Assembly (NCBI RefSeq): GCF_023229025.1
Contig: NZ_JALOAA010000001.1
Span: forward strand, 83,219 to 147,218
Reading direction: 5' to 3'
DNA: 64,000 nucleotides
DNA from: Sulfurimonas sp.
Lineage (GTDB): Bacteria; Campylobacterota; Campylobacteria; Campylobacterales; Sulfurimonadaceae
Below are positions 1 through 8,587 of the stretch, in pieces. The first letter of the stretch is position 1; every line of letters starts with the position of its first letter. Under the pieces are notes generated by a model that did not search any database, was not told the DNA's origin, and was given only the letters and a program-made list of their open reading frames with translations. The position numbers and the translations under genes are program-made.

Positions 1-1
1 T

Positions 2-1780
2 AAACAACCTACTGCCTCACAAGCCGCAAATATATATAAACTTACACAAAAGCACAAAGCTTGTATCTATACGGCATCCGAGCACGCAAAGCTTCTAAAC
101 GATAAAGAGGCGGAAGCAAGAAGAAGTGCTCAAAGAAAGATGATAGAAAATAATGAAACGGACAACTTTGATATACTAAAAGAGCATGAGCTATTAGAGT
201 GGTCCCGCTCTGACTCTCCGGTTAGAATGTACCTTCGTGAGATGGGTCAAATACCGCTTCTTACAAAAGAAGAAGAGATAGAGATAAGTAAAAAAATAGA
301 GAGCGGAGAGAGAATCATTATAGATGCAATATGCTCCGTTGCATATCTAATAGATTTTATCCTAGACTATAAAGAGCCGTTAATCAATCGTGAGAGAAGA
401 GTAAAAGAGCTATTTAAAAGCTTTGAAGATGAAAAAGACGATGATGCTGATGAGTCTGATAGCGGTGACGACAAAGATAGTGAAAGCGAGGATATTGAGG
501 AGCCTGTAGATAAATCGCTTACAGTAAAAGATAAAACTAGAGTCGAAAAAGTCACAACAAGCTTTAAGGCTTTAGAGAAAGCTAAAAAAGAGTGGGTAAA
601 ATTAACTGAAAAAGCACCCCAAGATTTAGATGGGGAGCTAACGCCGGAGATAGTACACTACTTTTTATCAGTTACATTTAAAAAGAGTATCTTAAAAGAG
701 AAGTTACTAGATTTAGGTCCTACTTCTAAGCTTATAAACGAGCTAGTAAAGGCTATGGAGACTGCGCTTAAGAGTGATGAAGGGTATGAGAAAGAGTTAA
801 AAAGATTGGAGTACAAACTTCCCCTCTTTAACTCAACTCTAAAAGCAAACCATAAAATTTTAGTTGGAAAAATTTGTGATTTAAATAAAGAAGATATCGC
901 AGGTATGGTTCCTGAAGCTACAATGGTTAGCACATATATGGAGATTAAAAAACTAGTTCAAACTAAAGAGGCTTCAAAAAATAGCTTTGATATGGAGCCT
1001 GAAAAACTCTCAGATATTCTAGAACAGATAAAGCGCGGTAAAAATATCTCTGAAATCTCAAAAACAAAGATGGCAAAATCAAATCTAAGACTTGTCGTCT
1101 CTATCGCAAAGAGATATACAAATCGGGGACTCCCTTTTCTTGATTTGATTCAAGAGGGAAATATAGGGCTTATGAAGGCTGTTGATAAGTTTGAGTACCA
1201 AAAAGGGTATAAATTCTCAACATATGCTACATGGTGGATTCGTCAAGCAATATCCCGCGCAATCGCTGATCAGGCAAGAACGATTCGTATTCCAATCCAT
1301 ATGATAGAGACTATAAACCGTATAAATAAAATTATGCGTAAACATCTTCAAGAGCATGGAAGAGAGCCTGATGTAGAGATAATCGCACAAGAAGTGGGTC
1401 TCTCTATTGAGAAGGTTAAAAATGTTATTAAAATCACAAAAGAACCTATAAGTCTTGAAGCTCCTATCGGTAGTGAAGATGATGGACGTTTTGGAGATTT
1501 TATAGAGGATAAATCATCACTCTCCCCATCTGATTCAATACTCAAAGATGACCTGAGGGTTCAGATAGAGAATGTTTTAGAGCAACTTAACGAAAGAGAA
1601 AAAGCAGTTATCAAACTTCGTTTTGGAATTATGGATGATGAGAGCGATAGAACACTAGAGGAGATAGGTAAAGAGCTTAGTGTAACACGCGAGAGAGTTC
1701 GTCAAATCGAATCAAGTGCTATTAAAAAGCTGAAGCACCCTAAAGTTGGAAGAAAACTTAAAAACTACATAGAAGAGTAG
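2..1780 (+). CDS. rpoD: RNA polymerase primary sigma factor RpoD (sigma-70), 5' end outside window
   Basis: Housekeeping sigma factor that directs RNA polymerase to most promoters. Region 1.2 is seen at about 209-255 (SDSPVRMYLREMGQIPLLT), region 2 at about 1081-1275 (NLRLVVSIAKRY, DLIQEGNIGLMKAVDKF, FSTYATWWIRQAI) and region 4.2 at about 1650-1730 (TLEEIGKELSVTRERVRQIE). The non-conserved region between 1.2 and 2 holds a strongly acidic run at about 435-510. The frame is open without a stop back to base 2, and the upstream residues (PTASQAANIYKLTQKH) look like a normal RpoD N-terminus. The ATG at 140 is therefore an internal Met, and the true start lies left of the window. Campylobacterota RpoD is about 620 residues, and 592 are visible here. 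Confidence 0.96.
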   Translation, partial: KQPTASQAANIYKLTQKHKACIYTASEHAKLLNDKEAEARRSAQRKMIENNETDNFDILKEHELLEWSRSDSPVRMYLREMGQIPLLTKEEEIEISKKIESGERIIIDAICSVAYLIDFILDYKEPLINRERRVKELFKSFEDEKDDDADESDSGDDKDSESEDIEEPVDKSLTVKDKTRVEKVTTSFKALEKAKKEWVKLTEKAPQDLDGELTPEIVHYFLSVTFKKSILKEKLLDLGPTSKLINELVKAMETALKSDEGYEKELKRLEYKLPLFNSTLKANHKILVGKICDLNKEDIAGMVPEATMVSTYMEIKKLVQTKEASKNSFDMEPEKLSDILEQIKRGKNISEISKTKMAKSNLRLVVSIAKRYTNRGLPFLDLIQEGNIGLMKAVDKFEYQKGYKFSTYATWWIRQAISRAIADQARTIRIPIHMIETINRINKIMRKHLQEHGREPDVEIIAQEVGLSIEKVKNVIKITKEPISLEAPIGSEDDGRFGDFIEDKSSLSPSDSILKDDLRVQIENVLEQLNEREKAVIKLRFGIMDDESDRTLEEIGKELSVTRERVRQIESSAIKKLKHPKVGRKLKNYIEE

Positions 1781-1785
1781 ATAAA

Positions 1786-2472
1786 ATGACATTTGAGCAG
1801 CAATGGGTTGAGTATGACTACAACCCGTTTGTGCTCTTTAATTCAAATGGAAAAGTTATATCGCTAAACGAACAAGCTCAATTCTTGCTTGGCTCTATCA
1901 CTACAGAAGAGCTTTTTAATCTTGCTACTACTTATGCAAATGTCTCATTTGGATTTAAGACTACTTTTGTTGAGTTAGGTTTTGGCCGCTATAAATTTTT
2001 TGCGCTTACAGTCGGATATGAAAATGATGATATTATAGGTATAAAACTATATCAAGCTCCATCTTTTAAATTAAACGCTCAAAGCTCACTTCTCGGCGAA
2101 TTAGCTAATATCTATACATTGGTTGATTTGTGCATATCGACTTACTCTATAAACTCAAAAATAGTTTTTGAAAAAGATTTTGATCCAACTATTCCGGAAG
2201 TTATGCTTGATTCAAATAACTTCATAAAGATATTAAATAAGATATATCACTGCTATGAAGATAGCCAGAGAATATTGACTAAAATATTTTACAGAGTCGG
2301 TGAACATATAAAATTTGATAATAAAAAATATAGTATATTCTCTATTGAAATTAGCGGTAGTGATATAAATAACAAGAGAGTTGATGAGCTAAAGAGTATA
2401 TCAATAAATAGTAGTTTTTATATAGATATTGAAAAAAAGATAACTATTAATATACCTATGATTACCTCATAG
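1786..2472 (+). CDS. Conserved-looking hypothetical protein with PAS-like N-terminus, co-transcribed with rpoD
   Basis: A 228-residue soluble protein starting 5 bases after the rpoD stop, so almost certainly co-transcribed with it. Residues 10-30 (NPFVLFNSNGKVISLN) resemble the opening of a PAS fold. The middle (SSLLGELANIYTLVD) followed by an alpha/beta C-terminal half recalls a histidine-kinase core, but no phospho-accepting His box or ATP-binding N/G boxes are visible. A degenerate sensor is one reading, and function is unknown. It converges on the next gene with a 6-base overlap. Confidence 0.75.
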   Translation: MTFEQQWVEYDYNPFVLFNSNGKVISLNEQAQFLLGSITTEELFNLATTYANVSFGFKTTFVELGFGRYKFFALTVGYENDDIIGIKLYQAPSFKLNAQSSLLGELANIYTLVDLCISTYSINSKIVFEKDFDPTIPEVMLDSNNFIKILNKIYHCYEDSQRILTKIFYRVGEHIKFDNKKYSIFSIEISGSDINNKRVDELKSISINSSFYIDIEKKITINIPMITS

Positions 2473-2967
2473 CTCTTTTGCAAAAAAGTATCCGGCTACA
2501 ATTCCAACCAACAATGAGGGAAGATAGATAGAGATATCTAGTAGTTCATTGTTTTTAAGAGCTATAAAACCTAAAACTAAAAACAGATACGGAACCACTC
2601 TAAATAGGGAGACTCCGGCTCTGGAGCCCTTTTTTATATCTTTTATATTTAATATTTTTATCTTTTTCTTCTCTTCTTTGACAATTGCCTTGATATCTAG
2701 CTCATCAATAGGTCTATTATCTATCTCGATATCTTCATAAAGCTCATATGGATCTTCGATTTCATCTAGTATGTCTCTTTTTTCATCTCTGTTTTCAAGC
2801 TCAACCTGCTCTTTTATCATTTTTTTATAGGCATAAGCAGAGCCCGCTATTATAAAAAAACTACTTAAAAATGCTATTTGAAGATTTATAAAAAATTCAA
2901 AAGAGATGATATTTGTAAGCAGAACAAGAGATTGGATTATAACTACTAATTTAATAGTTTTTTTCAC
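2467..2967 (-). CDS. Hypothetical membrane protein downstream of atpZ
   Basis: Small inner-membrane protein. Two hydrophobic segments lie near the N-terminus (IQSLVLLTNIISF and a following AFLSSFFIIAGSAYAY), a charged acidic cytoplasmic linker rich in D/E and K follows, and two hydrophobic segments close the C-terminus. No family is recognised. The start is uncertain: in-frame ATGs occur at 2988, 2985, 2979 and 2973, but GTG at 2967 has a GAGG six bases upstream and gives a clean MKKTIKLVVII start. It overlaps the end of atpZ and belongs to the hemL-atpZ transcript. Confidence 0.65.
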   Translation of the reverse strand: MKKTIKLVVIIQSLVLLTNIISFEFFINLQIAFLSSFFIIAGSAYAYKKMIKEQVELENRDEKRDILDEIEDPYELYEDIEIDNRPIDELDIKAIVKEEKKKIKILNIKDIKKGSRAGVSLFRVVPYLFLVLGFIALKNNELLDISIYLPSLLVGIVAGYFFAKEL

Positions 2968-3277
2968 TCTCATCCTCATCTTCATCATCTTTGAGTTTTT
3001 TCTTTACGGCATAACGAGGCTCTTTTGCAAGCTCTTCATACTCTTTATACTGTTTTGAATAGGCTTTATAGACATTAAGTACTGCTGCTGCTATACCGAT
3101 AAAAACGCCTATCCAGAGAGTCCAGCCGGCACCTGTTAAATTTTTAAGTAAAATACCAATACCGACACCCATAAGAATTGCTACAACTATAGAAATTCCC
3201 AAAGAGAGACTATCTGCCGCTTCGATTATGGGTTTTATTTTAGGAGCTTTTTGCTCCTCCTTATCACTATTATGCAT
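2951..3277 (-). CDS. AtpZ/AtpI family protein
   Basis: A 108-residue protein with two membrane helices (about 27-45 and 52-70), glycine-rich in the first (IVVAILMGVGIGILL) and WTLWIGVFIGIAAAVLNVYKAY in the second. This is the layout of the AtpZ/ATPase-gene-1 family, small proteins often encoded with F1Fo ATP synthase. Here no atp genes are adjacent. The start overlaps the last bases of hemL (8-base overlap), so it is translationally linked to hemL. The C-terminus is highly charged (KKKLKDDEDEDE). Confidence 0.8.
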   Translation of the reverse strand: MHNSDKEEQKAPKIKPIIEAADSLSLGISIVVAILMGVGIGILLKNLTGAGWTLWIGVFIGIAAAVLNVYKAYSKQYKEYEELAKEPRYAVKKKLKDDEDEDESEKNY

Positions 3278-4565
3278 TATCTGTTATCTCTTTAAATACT
3301 TTTGCGCTTGCTTTGATTGCATCTTCTATCATCTCATCTGTAGTAGCTGTTGAGATAAAGCCTGTTTCATAAAGTGAACAAGCAAAATAGAAGCCCTCTT
3401 TGAGCATTTTGGAGTGGAATCTAGCAAATAACTCTGCATCAGAGTCACAAGCATCGGCAAAGTTCTTTACAGGTTTTTCATTAAAAAAGAAACCAAACAT
3501 GCTGCCTCTTGTGTCTATCTGCATAGGAATATTAAAAGCTTGTGCCTCTTTTTTCATTCCCTCTACCAATCTTTTTGCTCTTTGGTTTAAAACAGATATA
3601 ACTCCGGGATTATTCTTCAGCTTAGAGATTGCAGCAAGACCTGCTGCCATTGCAACGGGGTTACCGCTTAGTGTTCCTGCTTGGTAAACCGGTCCTTCTG
3701 GAGAGAGTTTTGCCATAACATCAGCTCGTCCGCCAAAAGCGCCGACCGGCATGCCTCCGCCTATGACTTTACCCAATGTTACAATATCGGGCTTTACTCC
3801 CGTAATAGACTCTGCACCGTTTATAGTAGCACGAAAGCCGCTCATAACTTCATCAAAGATAAGAAGAGTTCCGTTTTTATCACACAGCTCTCTTAATTCA
3901 TGTAAAAACTCTTTATCTGCAGGAACAAGACCCATATTTCCGGCAATAGGCTCAATAATAATACATGCAATATCGCTTGAGTCTGCAAAACACTTCTTTA
4001 CACTATCAATGTTGTTGTACTCTGCTAAAAGTGTATGTTTTGTAAAATCAGCCGGTACACCGGGTGAACTTGGGTTTCCAAATGTTGCCGCACCGCTTCC
4101 GGCTTGCACTAAAAGAGAGTCACTATGCCCATGATAACATCCTGTGAATTTTACAATATCATCACGTCCTGTATATCCACGAGCAAGACGAATAGCGCTC
4201 ATAACTGCTTCTGTTCCGCTGCTTACAAATCTAATCTTATCTATAGAGTCAAACATCGAGATTACAAGCTCTGCCAAATCACTCTCCGCTTGCGTTGGAG
4301 CACCAAAACTTAGCCCGCGCTTTACAGCTTTGATAACAGCGCTTTCTATGGCTTCATCTCTATGCCCAAATATAAGCGGCCCCCAGCTTTGAACAAAATC
4401 CACATATCTATTTCCATCAATATCTTTAAGGTATGCACCCTCTCCCTCTGCTATAAAAAGAGGTGTCCCCCCAACACTGCTAAATGCTCTTACCGGCGAG
4501 TTGACACCGCCTGGAATTAAATCTTGTGCCTGCTCAAAAGCCCTTAGTGAACCATCTATACTCAT
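3270..4565 (-). CDS. hemL: Glutamate-1-semialdehyde 2,1-aminomutase HemL
   Basis: PLP enzyme of the C5 pathway that converts glutamate-1-semialdehyde to 5-aminolevulinate for heme synthesis. At 431 residues it is family length. Visible motifs are the N-terminal PGGVNSPVRAF, the class-III aminotransferase core VSSGTEAVMSAIRLARG, GCYHGHSD, the aspartate loop LLIFDEVMSGFR and the PLP lysine in TLGKVIGGGMPVGAFGG (about residue 265). First gene of a reverse transcript hemL-atpZ-membrane protein. The promoter region is shared with the divergent TonB-like gene at 4660. Confidence 0.97.
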   Translation of the reverse strand: MSIDGSLRAFEQAQDLIPGGVNSPVRAFSSVGGTPLFIAEGEGAYLKDIDGNRYVDFVQSWGPLIFGHRDEAIESAVIKAVKRGLSFGAPTQAESDLAELVISMFDSIDKIRFVSSGTEAVMSAIRLARGYTGRDDIVKFTGCYHGHSDSLLVQAGSGAATFGNPSSPGVPADFTKHTLLAEYNNIDSVKKCFADSSDIACIIIEPIAGNMGLVPADKEFLHELRELCDKNGTLLIFDEVMSGFRATINGAESITGVKPDIVTLGKVIGGGMPVGAFGGRADVMAKLSPEGPVYQAGTLSGNPVAMAAGLAAISKLKNNPGVISVLNQRAKRLVEGMKKEAQAFNIPMQIDTRGSMFGFFFNEKPVKNFADACDSDAELFARFHSKMLKEGFYFACSLYETGFISTATTDEMIEDAIKASAKVFKEITDNA

Positions 4566-4622
4566 AAAACACCCTTAATAATTTTTTATCATTATAGCAG
4601 AGTTGTATTAATCTATATTTGT

Positions 4623-4628
4623 TATAAT
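4623..4628 (+). promoter_or_regulatory. -10 box (TATAAT) for the TonB-like gene
   Basis: Perfect TATAAT in the 95-base gap between divergent hemL and the gene at 4660. No convincing -35 is seen, as is usual for Campylobacterota vegetative promoters. The expected start of transcription near 4635 leaves a leader of about 25 bases. Confidence 0.5.
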
Positions 4629-4659
4629 CACTCAAATTTTCATAACTGGATAAAATGTC

Positions 4660-5577
4660 TTGAATCGCTCATATTTTGCTCTGTTTGTTGCACTTTTAAT
4701 TCACTTTGTGTTGCTACTACTCTTCTGGCTTCTTGGCACTATGGCTCCTCAGATAAAACAGCAGCCAAAACCAGAGGAGAAGAAAATAAAAGTTTCACTC
4801 AAGGAGATGCCAAAAATCTCTAAAGATGCAGGCGATAAAAAAGAGATTATTAAAAAGCCTCAAGACATTGCACCTCCAATGCCAAAGGGAAGTCAACTAA
4901 AAGAGATAGTGACTCCGCTAAATAAGAAACCACCGATAAAGTATGAGCCAAAAAAAATTCAAAAAGAGCACAAGCCCTCTGTAGAAATACCAAAAGAGGT
5001 GCAAAAAGAGCAAGCAGTACAACAGCCAAAAGTAGAGCCGATTCCTCCAAGAAAACCATATATACCTACTCCACCGCCTGCTAAAAAGTATATTCCAACA
5101 GCTCCGCCGCCACCTAAAGAAGATAAAGAGGAAAAAGAGGCTTATAGCTGGCTTTATGAAGATAAATCAGCAGAAGAAGCTAAAGAGAAAGAGGCTAAAC
5201 AGAGCTTAGGCAGTAGTATAGGTAGCTCATCTCTAAAAGAGCTCTACGGTGATGAGTTTGGCAAACTCACACCCGGGCAACAGAAGTATCTTATTGATAA
5301 TCAAGAGATTATGAGAAGAATAACTCAAGAGGTTTTAAATAGAGTAGCTGGGGTAAACCTAACTAGAGATATGAATGTCAATAGAACCAATGTTGTTGAG
5401 TTTTATCTTCATCCAAACGGAGATATAAGTGACTTTAAATTCCTTCAAAAAAGTGGATACTATATTCTAGATGATACCACTAAAGAGACAATTGAGTTTG
5501 CATACAGCAGATACCCGAGACCTGATGAGAAAATATTGGTCCGGTATAATGTATTTTATAATTTAGCTAGATACTAA
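4660..5577 (+). CDS. TonB/TolA-like energy-transducing protein
   Basis: A 305-residue periplasm-spanning protein. It has a short cytoplasmic N-terminus, one membrane anchor (about residues 5-27), a long Lys/Pro/Glu-rich spacer (about 35-170, with PPIKYEPKKI and PTPPPAKKYIPTAPPPPK) and a C-terminal TonB-type domain (about 220-305: VVEFYLHPNGDISDF, GYYILDDTTKETIEFA). It should pass proton-motive energy to outer-membrane partners. No exbB/exbD or tol genes are adjacent, so TonB and TolA cannot be separated. The start is TTG at 4660, since the ATG at 4655 is followed immediately by TGA. The gene converges on the next with an 11-base overlap. Confidence 0.8.
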   Translation: MNRSYFALFVALLIHFVLLLLFWLLGTMAPQIKQQPKPEEKKIKVSLKEMPKISKDAGDKKEIIKKPQDIAPPMPKGSQLKEIVTPLNKKPPIKYEPKKIQKEHKPSVEIPKEVQKEQAVQQPKVEPIPPRKPYIPTPPPAKKYIPTAPPPPKEDKEEKEAYSWLYEDKSAEEAKEKEAKQSLGSSIGSSSLKELYGDEFGKLTPGQQKYLIDNQEIMRRITQEVLNRVAGVNLTRDMNVNRTNVVEFYLHPNGDISDFKFLQKSGYYILDDTTKETIEFAYSRYPRPDEKILVRYNVFYNLARY

Positions 5578-6520
5578 AGGGATGCTCATTATCGTTTGAA
5601 TTTAGTAGAGCTAATGCACCCTTATAGATAGGCTCATCTATAAATCCAAACTCCTCATCTTCAAAGCCTGTAATACCCTCTTCTCTTTTGAGTTCAAACA
5701 GTTTTATGATGTTTTTTGCTCTTAATATCTCTTTTTTATCATCTGCAAAAACTTCATTTACAATTTTTGCTTGTGTCGGTGACACACACCCTTTTGCATC
5801 ATATCCCATTTTTTTTTCTAAATAGAGCCACTCTTTAAACTCGTCTAGCTTCTTAAACTCCTGATAAACAAATGAGACAGGTCTAACACCGACTACTCTA
5901 CAGGTAACTAAGAAATGAGACAGTATATAGAGTAGAGTTGGGTTATCTCTTTTTATGAGGCTTTGTGGAAGTTTCATATCCGCAAAAAGATCTAAAACCC
6001 CAAGATAAAATGTCGTTACTTTTTTATTGACTCTTAATGATGAGAGATTTTTCCATGCTTCATTGGTCTCTATTGAGAGATGAAGTTCTATTTTTTCATC
6101 TAGTAATTCGTAAACGGTCTCGACCTCTTTTGCTTCTCTAATTTTTGGTACTCTTATAGCATCGGGCATAAATTGGTTTAGGTATGTTATCTCTTCAAAA
6201 CCGCCATCATCAAGAGCATTAACCCTTACAATAAGCTTCTTGTCACATCTTTTATGATGAGATAAAAAAATAGCACATAACACAAGTCCAAAAGGCTTCT
6301 CTTCTTTGCTCACACCATCTTCAAGGTTCAAAACTATGCAGTCAGCCTCAAGAGAATCTATCTTCATTAAATGCGCAAGATTATTACAGGAGAGCATAAG
6401 CGCAGACTTAAAATCTCCTCTTCTATTTATCGTTCTGTGTGTTGGAATAGCCAGCTTGTCTAGTGCAGCTAAGTCTCTACTCTCATAAGCCTCTTTTATC
6501 TGCTCAAAATTACTTAACAT
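5567..6520 (-). CDS. HpcH/HpaI aldolase / CitE-like lyase family protein
   Basis: A 317-residue TIM-barrel protein of the citrate-lyase-beta/HpcH family, which cleave or form C-C bonds in acyl-CoA or oxo-acid substrates using Mg2+. Family landmarks are SALMLSCNN, VLNLEDGVSKEEK, KLIVRVNALDDGGFEEI, AIRVPKIREAKEV, the metal Glu in HLSIETNEAW and the Asp in GVLDLFADM. Departures are Asn for the usual first Asp of DLED and loss of the usual Arg after it, so the substrate may differ from malyl- or citramalyl-CoA. The start ATG at 6520 lies inside the end of the cytochrome gene (11-base overlap), which suggests one transcript. Confidence 0.78.
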   Translation of the reverse strand: MLSNFEQIKEAYESRDLAALDKLAIPTHRTINRRGDFKSALMLSCNNLAHLMKIDSLEADCIVLNLEDGVSKEEKPFGLVLCAIFLSHHKRCDKKLIVRVNALDDGGFEEITYLNQFMPDAIRVPKIREAKEVETVYELLDEKIELHLSIETNEAWKNLSSLRVNKKVTTFYLGVLDLFADMKLPQSLIKRDNPTLLYILSHFLVTCRVVGVRPVSFVYQEFKKLDEFKEWLYLEKKMGYDAKGCVSPTQAKIVNEVFADDKKEILRAKNIIKLFELKREEGITGFEDEEFGFIDEPIYKGALALLNSNDNEHPFSI

Positions 6521-6860
6521 TTAAAGAGCTCTCTGTTTTTTTCTCTTGGAGATAAAAGTATAATGCCTTAATCTCTTGTTGTGTTAGAAAGTACCTAGGC
6601 ATGCCATTTTTTCTAACATTAAGCGAGTTGAAAAAATCATTAAAGTTCATGCTGTTTATTACCGGGCCTATAAAACTTTTCTTCTCGTTTTTGTGCTCAT
6701 ACTTAGCAACTATCTTCCCCTCTCCAAACTCTCCATGACACCTGTGACAACCAATGCCTCTTGGGTTTTTATAGAGGGAAGAGGCGTACTCCATAGGAGT
6801 TATAAAACTACTTTGTGCCAGTAGATAAAACGGCAATAAAACCAATAATATACTCCTCAT
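6510..6860 (-). CDS. Small periplasmic monoheme c-type cytochrome
   Basis: A 116-residue class I-like cytochrome c. It has a signal peptide (MRSILLVLLPFYLLAQ), one heme motif CHRCH with GEFGEG after it, and a Met in the NGMPRYFLTQQEIKALYFYL stretch as the likely sixth ligand. Role: periplasmic electron carrier, partner unknown. An in-frame start further upstream (6953) exists, but the ATG at 6860 is preceded by AAGGA seven bases away and opens directly into the signal peptide, so I use it. Confidence 0.85.
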   Translation of the reverse strand: MRSILLVLLPFYLLAQSSFITPMEYASSLYKNPRGIGCHRCHGEFGEGKIVAKYEHKNEKKSFIGPVINSMNFNDFFNSLNVRKNGMPRYFLTQQEIKALYFYLQEKKTESSLNVK

Positions 6861-6885
6861 AAAGCCATCCTTTAACATATAAAGG

Positions 6886-6891
6886 TATAAT
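6886..6891 (+). promoter_or_regulatory. -10 box (TATAAT) for the folD operon
   Basis: Perfect TATAAT 28 bases before the folD ATG, in the 59-base divergent gap. A GAGG Shine-Dalgarno sits at 6911-6914. No -35 is evident. It probably drives folD through pepA, all closely spaced on this strand. Confidence 0.5.
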
Positions 6892-6919
6892 AACAAAAAA
6901 ATAATATTATGAGGTTTAA

Positions 6920-7777
6920 ATGCAACTTCTTGATGGAAAAGCGCTATCTGCAAAAGTAGAAAAAGAGATTGCGGATGAAGTAAAAATTTTAAAAGCCGAT
7001 ACAGGGTTAGTTCCGGGTCTTGCAGTTATTTTAGTTGGACAAGATCCGGCAAGCGCGGCTTATGTGAGAATGAAGAAAAAAGCGTGTGATAGGGTTGGTT
7101 TTTACTCGGTAACTCATGAGATGCCCGATGACATTTCACAAGATGCAATAGAAAAGACTATTACCATGATGAATGACAACCCAAATATTGACGGAATCTT
7201 GATTCAACTCCCTCTTCCACCGCAAATAGATACAACAAAGATACTTGAGCTTGTAGATCCAAGCAAAGATGTTGACGGCTTTCATCCATACAATGTGGGA
7301 AGACTCACAACTGGACTTGACGGATTTGTTCCATGTACTCCTCTAGGAGTAATGAATCTTTTGCATGAATATAACATAGATGTAAAAGGAAAGAACTGCG
7401 TAGTAGTAGGTGCCTCAAACATAGTAGGAAAACCTATGGCTTCGCTACTTTTAAACGCTAACGCAACTGTTGAGATTTGCCATATTTTTACAGATGATTT
7501 AAAAACACACACACTAAGGGCAGATATCTTGTTTGTTGGCGTCGGCGTAATAGACCTAATTAAAGAGGATATGGTAAAAGATGACGTTATTGTTATTGAT
7601 ATAGGTATAAATCGTGCAAATGACGGCACTCTTGTAGGCGATGTGGACTTTGATAGAGTTAGTAAAAAATGCTCATATATAACTCCTGTTCCGGGTGGAG
7701 TAGGACCTATGACAATAGCAATGCTTCTTAGTAATACGCTAAAAGCTACAAAAGCACACGCAGACGAAAGAGAGTAG
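6920..7777 (+). CDS. folD: Bifunctional methylenetetrahydrofolate dehydrogenase/cyclohydrolase FolD
   Basis: Interconverts 5,10-methylene-THF, 5,10-methenyl-THF and 10-formyl-THF with NADP+. 285 residues, normal length. Motifs are the catalytic Lys in YVRMKKKACDRVGF, DGILIQLPLP, the Rossmann segment VVVGASNIVGKPMASLLL and the C-terminal PGGVGPMTIAMLL. First gene of the forward operon that continues directly into lepB (the stop abuts the next ATG). Confidence 0.97.
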   Translation: MQLLDGKALSAKVEKEIADEVKILKADTGLVPGLAVILVGQDPASAAYVRMKKKACDRVGFYSVTHEMPDDISQDAIEKTITMMNDNPNIDGILIQLPLPPQIDTTKILELVDPSKDVDGFHPYNVGRLTTGLDGFVPCTPLGVMNLLHEYNIDVKGKNCVVVGASNIVGKPMASLLLNANATVEICHIFTDDLKTHTLRADILFVGVGVIDLIKEDMVKDDVIVIDIGINRANDGTLVGDVDFDRVSKKCSYITPVPGGVGPMTIAMLLSNTLKATKAHADERE

Positions 7778-8587
7778 ATGAAAGAGATTTTACACAAAGC
7801 ATACAAATTTTCAAACTCATGGACGGGAACTATTGTAATAGTTCTATTTGTTATATTTTTTATTGCGCAAGCTTTTAAGATTCCAAGTGGCTCAATGAAG
7901 GACTCCTTACTTATAGGAGATCACCTATTTGCCAAAAAATTTGCATACGGTATTCCTATGCCTCACCTACCGTTTTTAGAAGTATCTATAATGCCTTGGA
8001 GCGACAAGCTTCGTCTAATGGACGGAGATAGACCGCAAAGAGGAGATATTGTAATATTTAGACCTCCTCACAATACAAAACAGCACTTCGTTAAAAGATG
8101 CGTAGCGCTCCCCGGGGATGAACTCTTTGTGGCAAATAAAGATTTATATATTCATCACAACGAGGGCGATGAGTGGATAAAGAGCAATTTTGACAAAGAG
8201 GATATAGTAATCTTTGCAGAGAAACTCTGGGTTAAAAATCCATACATGAAAAAACATCACGGCATCCATCATGATGAAAAAATAAAATATAATGAACAAT
8301 ACCCGATGCCGATATTTAACTTTGCTCCAATCAAGGTTGATGAGGATCACTACTTTATGATGGGTGACAATCGTGATCACTCAAACGACAGCCGTTTTTG
8401 GGGAGCTGTTCCTTATGAAAATATAGAAGGAACACCTTGGTTTGTTTACTTCTCGATTGATGAAGATTGGGAAATAAGATGGGATCGTATAGGAAAATCA
8501 CCTACCGACTTAGAGTCTCCTGAGCATTTAAACAGAGCTGTTCAAGAGAGATTAGCAAAAGATAAAGACGATTATGGAATCTATTGA
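7778..8587 (+). CDS. lepB: Signal peptidase I LepB
   Basis: Inner-membrane serine/lysine protease that removes signal peptides from exported proteins. 269 residues, with one N-terminal membrane helix (about 17-33). The catalytic Ser39 is in IPSGSMKDSLLIGDH, the catalytic Lys at about 106 in HFVKRCVALPGDE, and box E is MMGDNRDHSNDSRFWG. The start ATG directly follows the folD stop. The 3' end overlaps the M50 protease gene by 14 bases. Confidence 0.96.
   Translation: MKEILHKAYKFSNSWTGTIVIVLFVIFFIAQAFKIPSGSMKDSLLIGDHLFAKKFAYGIPMPHLPFLEVSIMPWSDKLRLMDGDRPQRGDIVIFRPPHNTKQHFVKRCVALPGDELFVANKDLYIHHNEGDEWIKSNFDKEDIVIFAEKLWVKNPYMKKHHGIHHDEKIKYNEQYPMPIFNFAPIKVDEDHYFMMGDNRDHSNDSRFWGAVPYENIEGTPWFVYFSIDEDWEIRWDRIGKSPTDLESPEHLNRAVQERLAKDKDDYGIY

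Noticed and set aside
140..1780. rpoD starting at the ATG at 140
   Set aside because: The frame is open to base 2 and the upstream residues read like a normal RpoD N-terminus, so 140 is internal.
3751..4134. 127-codon forward open frame inside hemL
   Set aside because: Opposite-strand shadow of a strongly conserved gene.
4655..4663. ATG-TCT-TGA as start of the TonB-like gene or a leader peptide
   Set aside because: It stops after two codons; the TTG at 4660 opens the real frame.
7282..7806. 174-codon reverse open frame across folD
   Set aside because: Antisense shadow of folD with biased composition and no ribosome-binding site.
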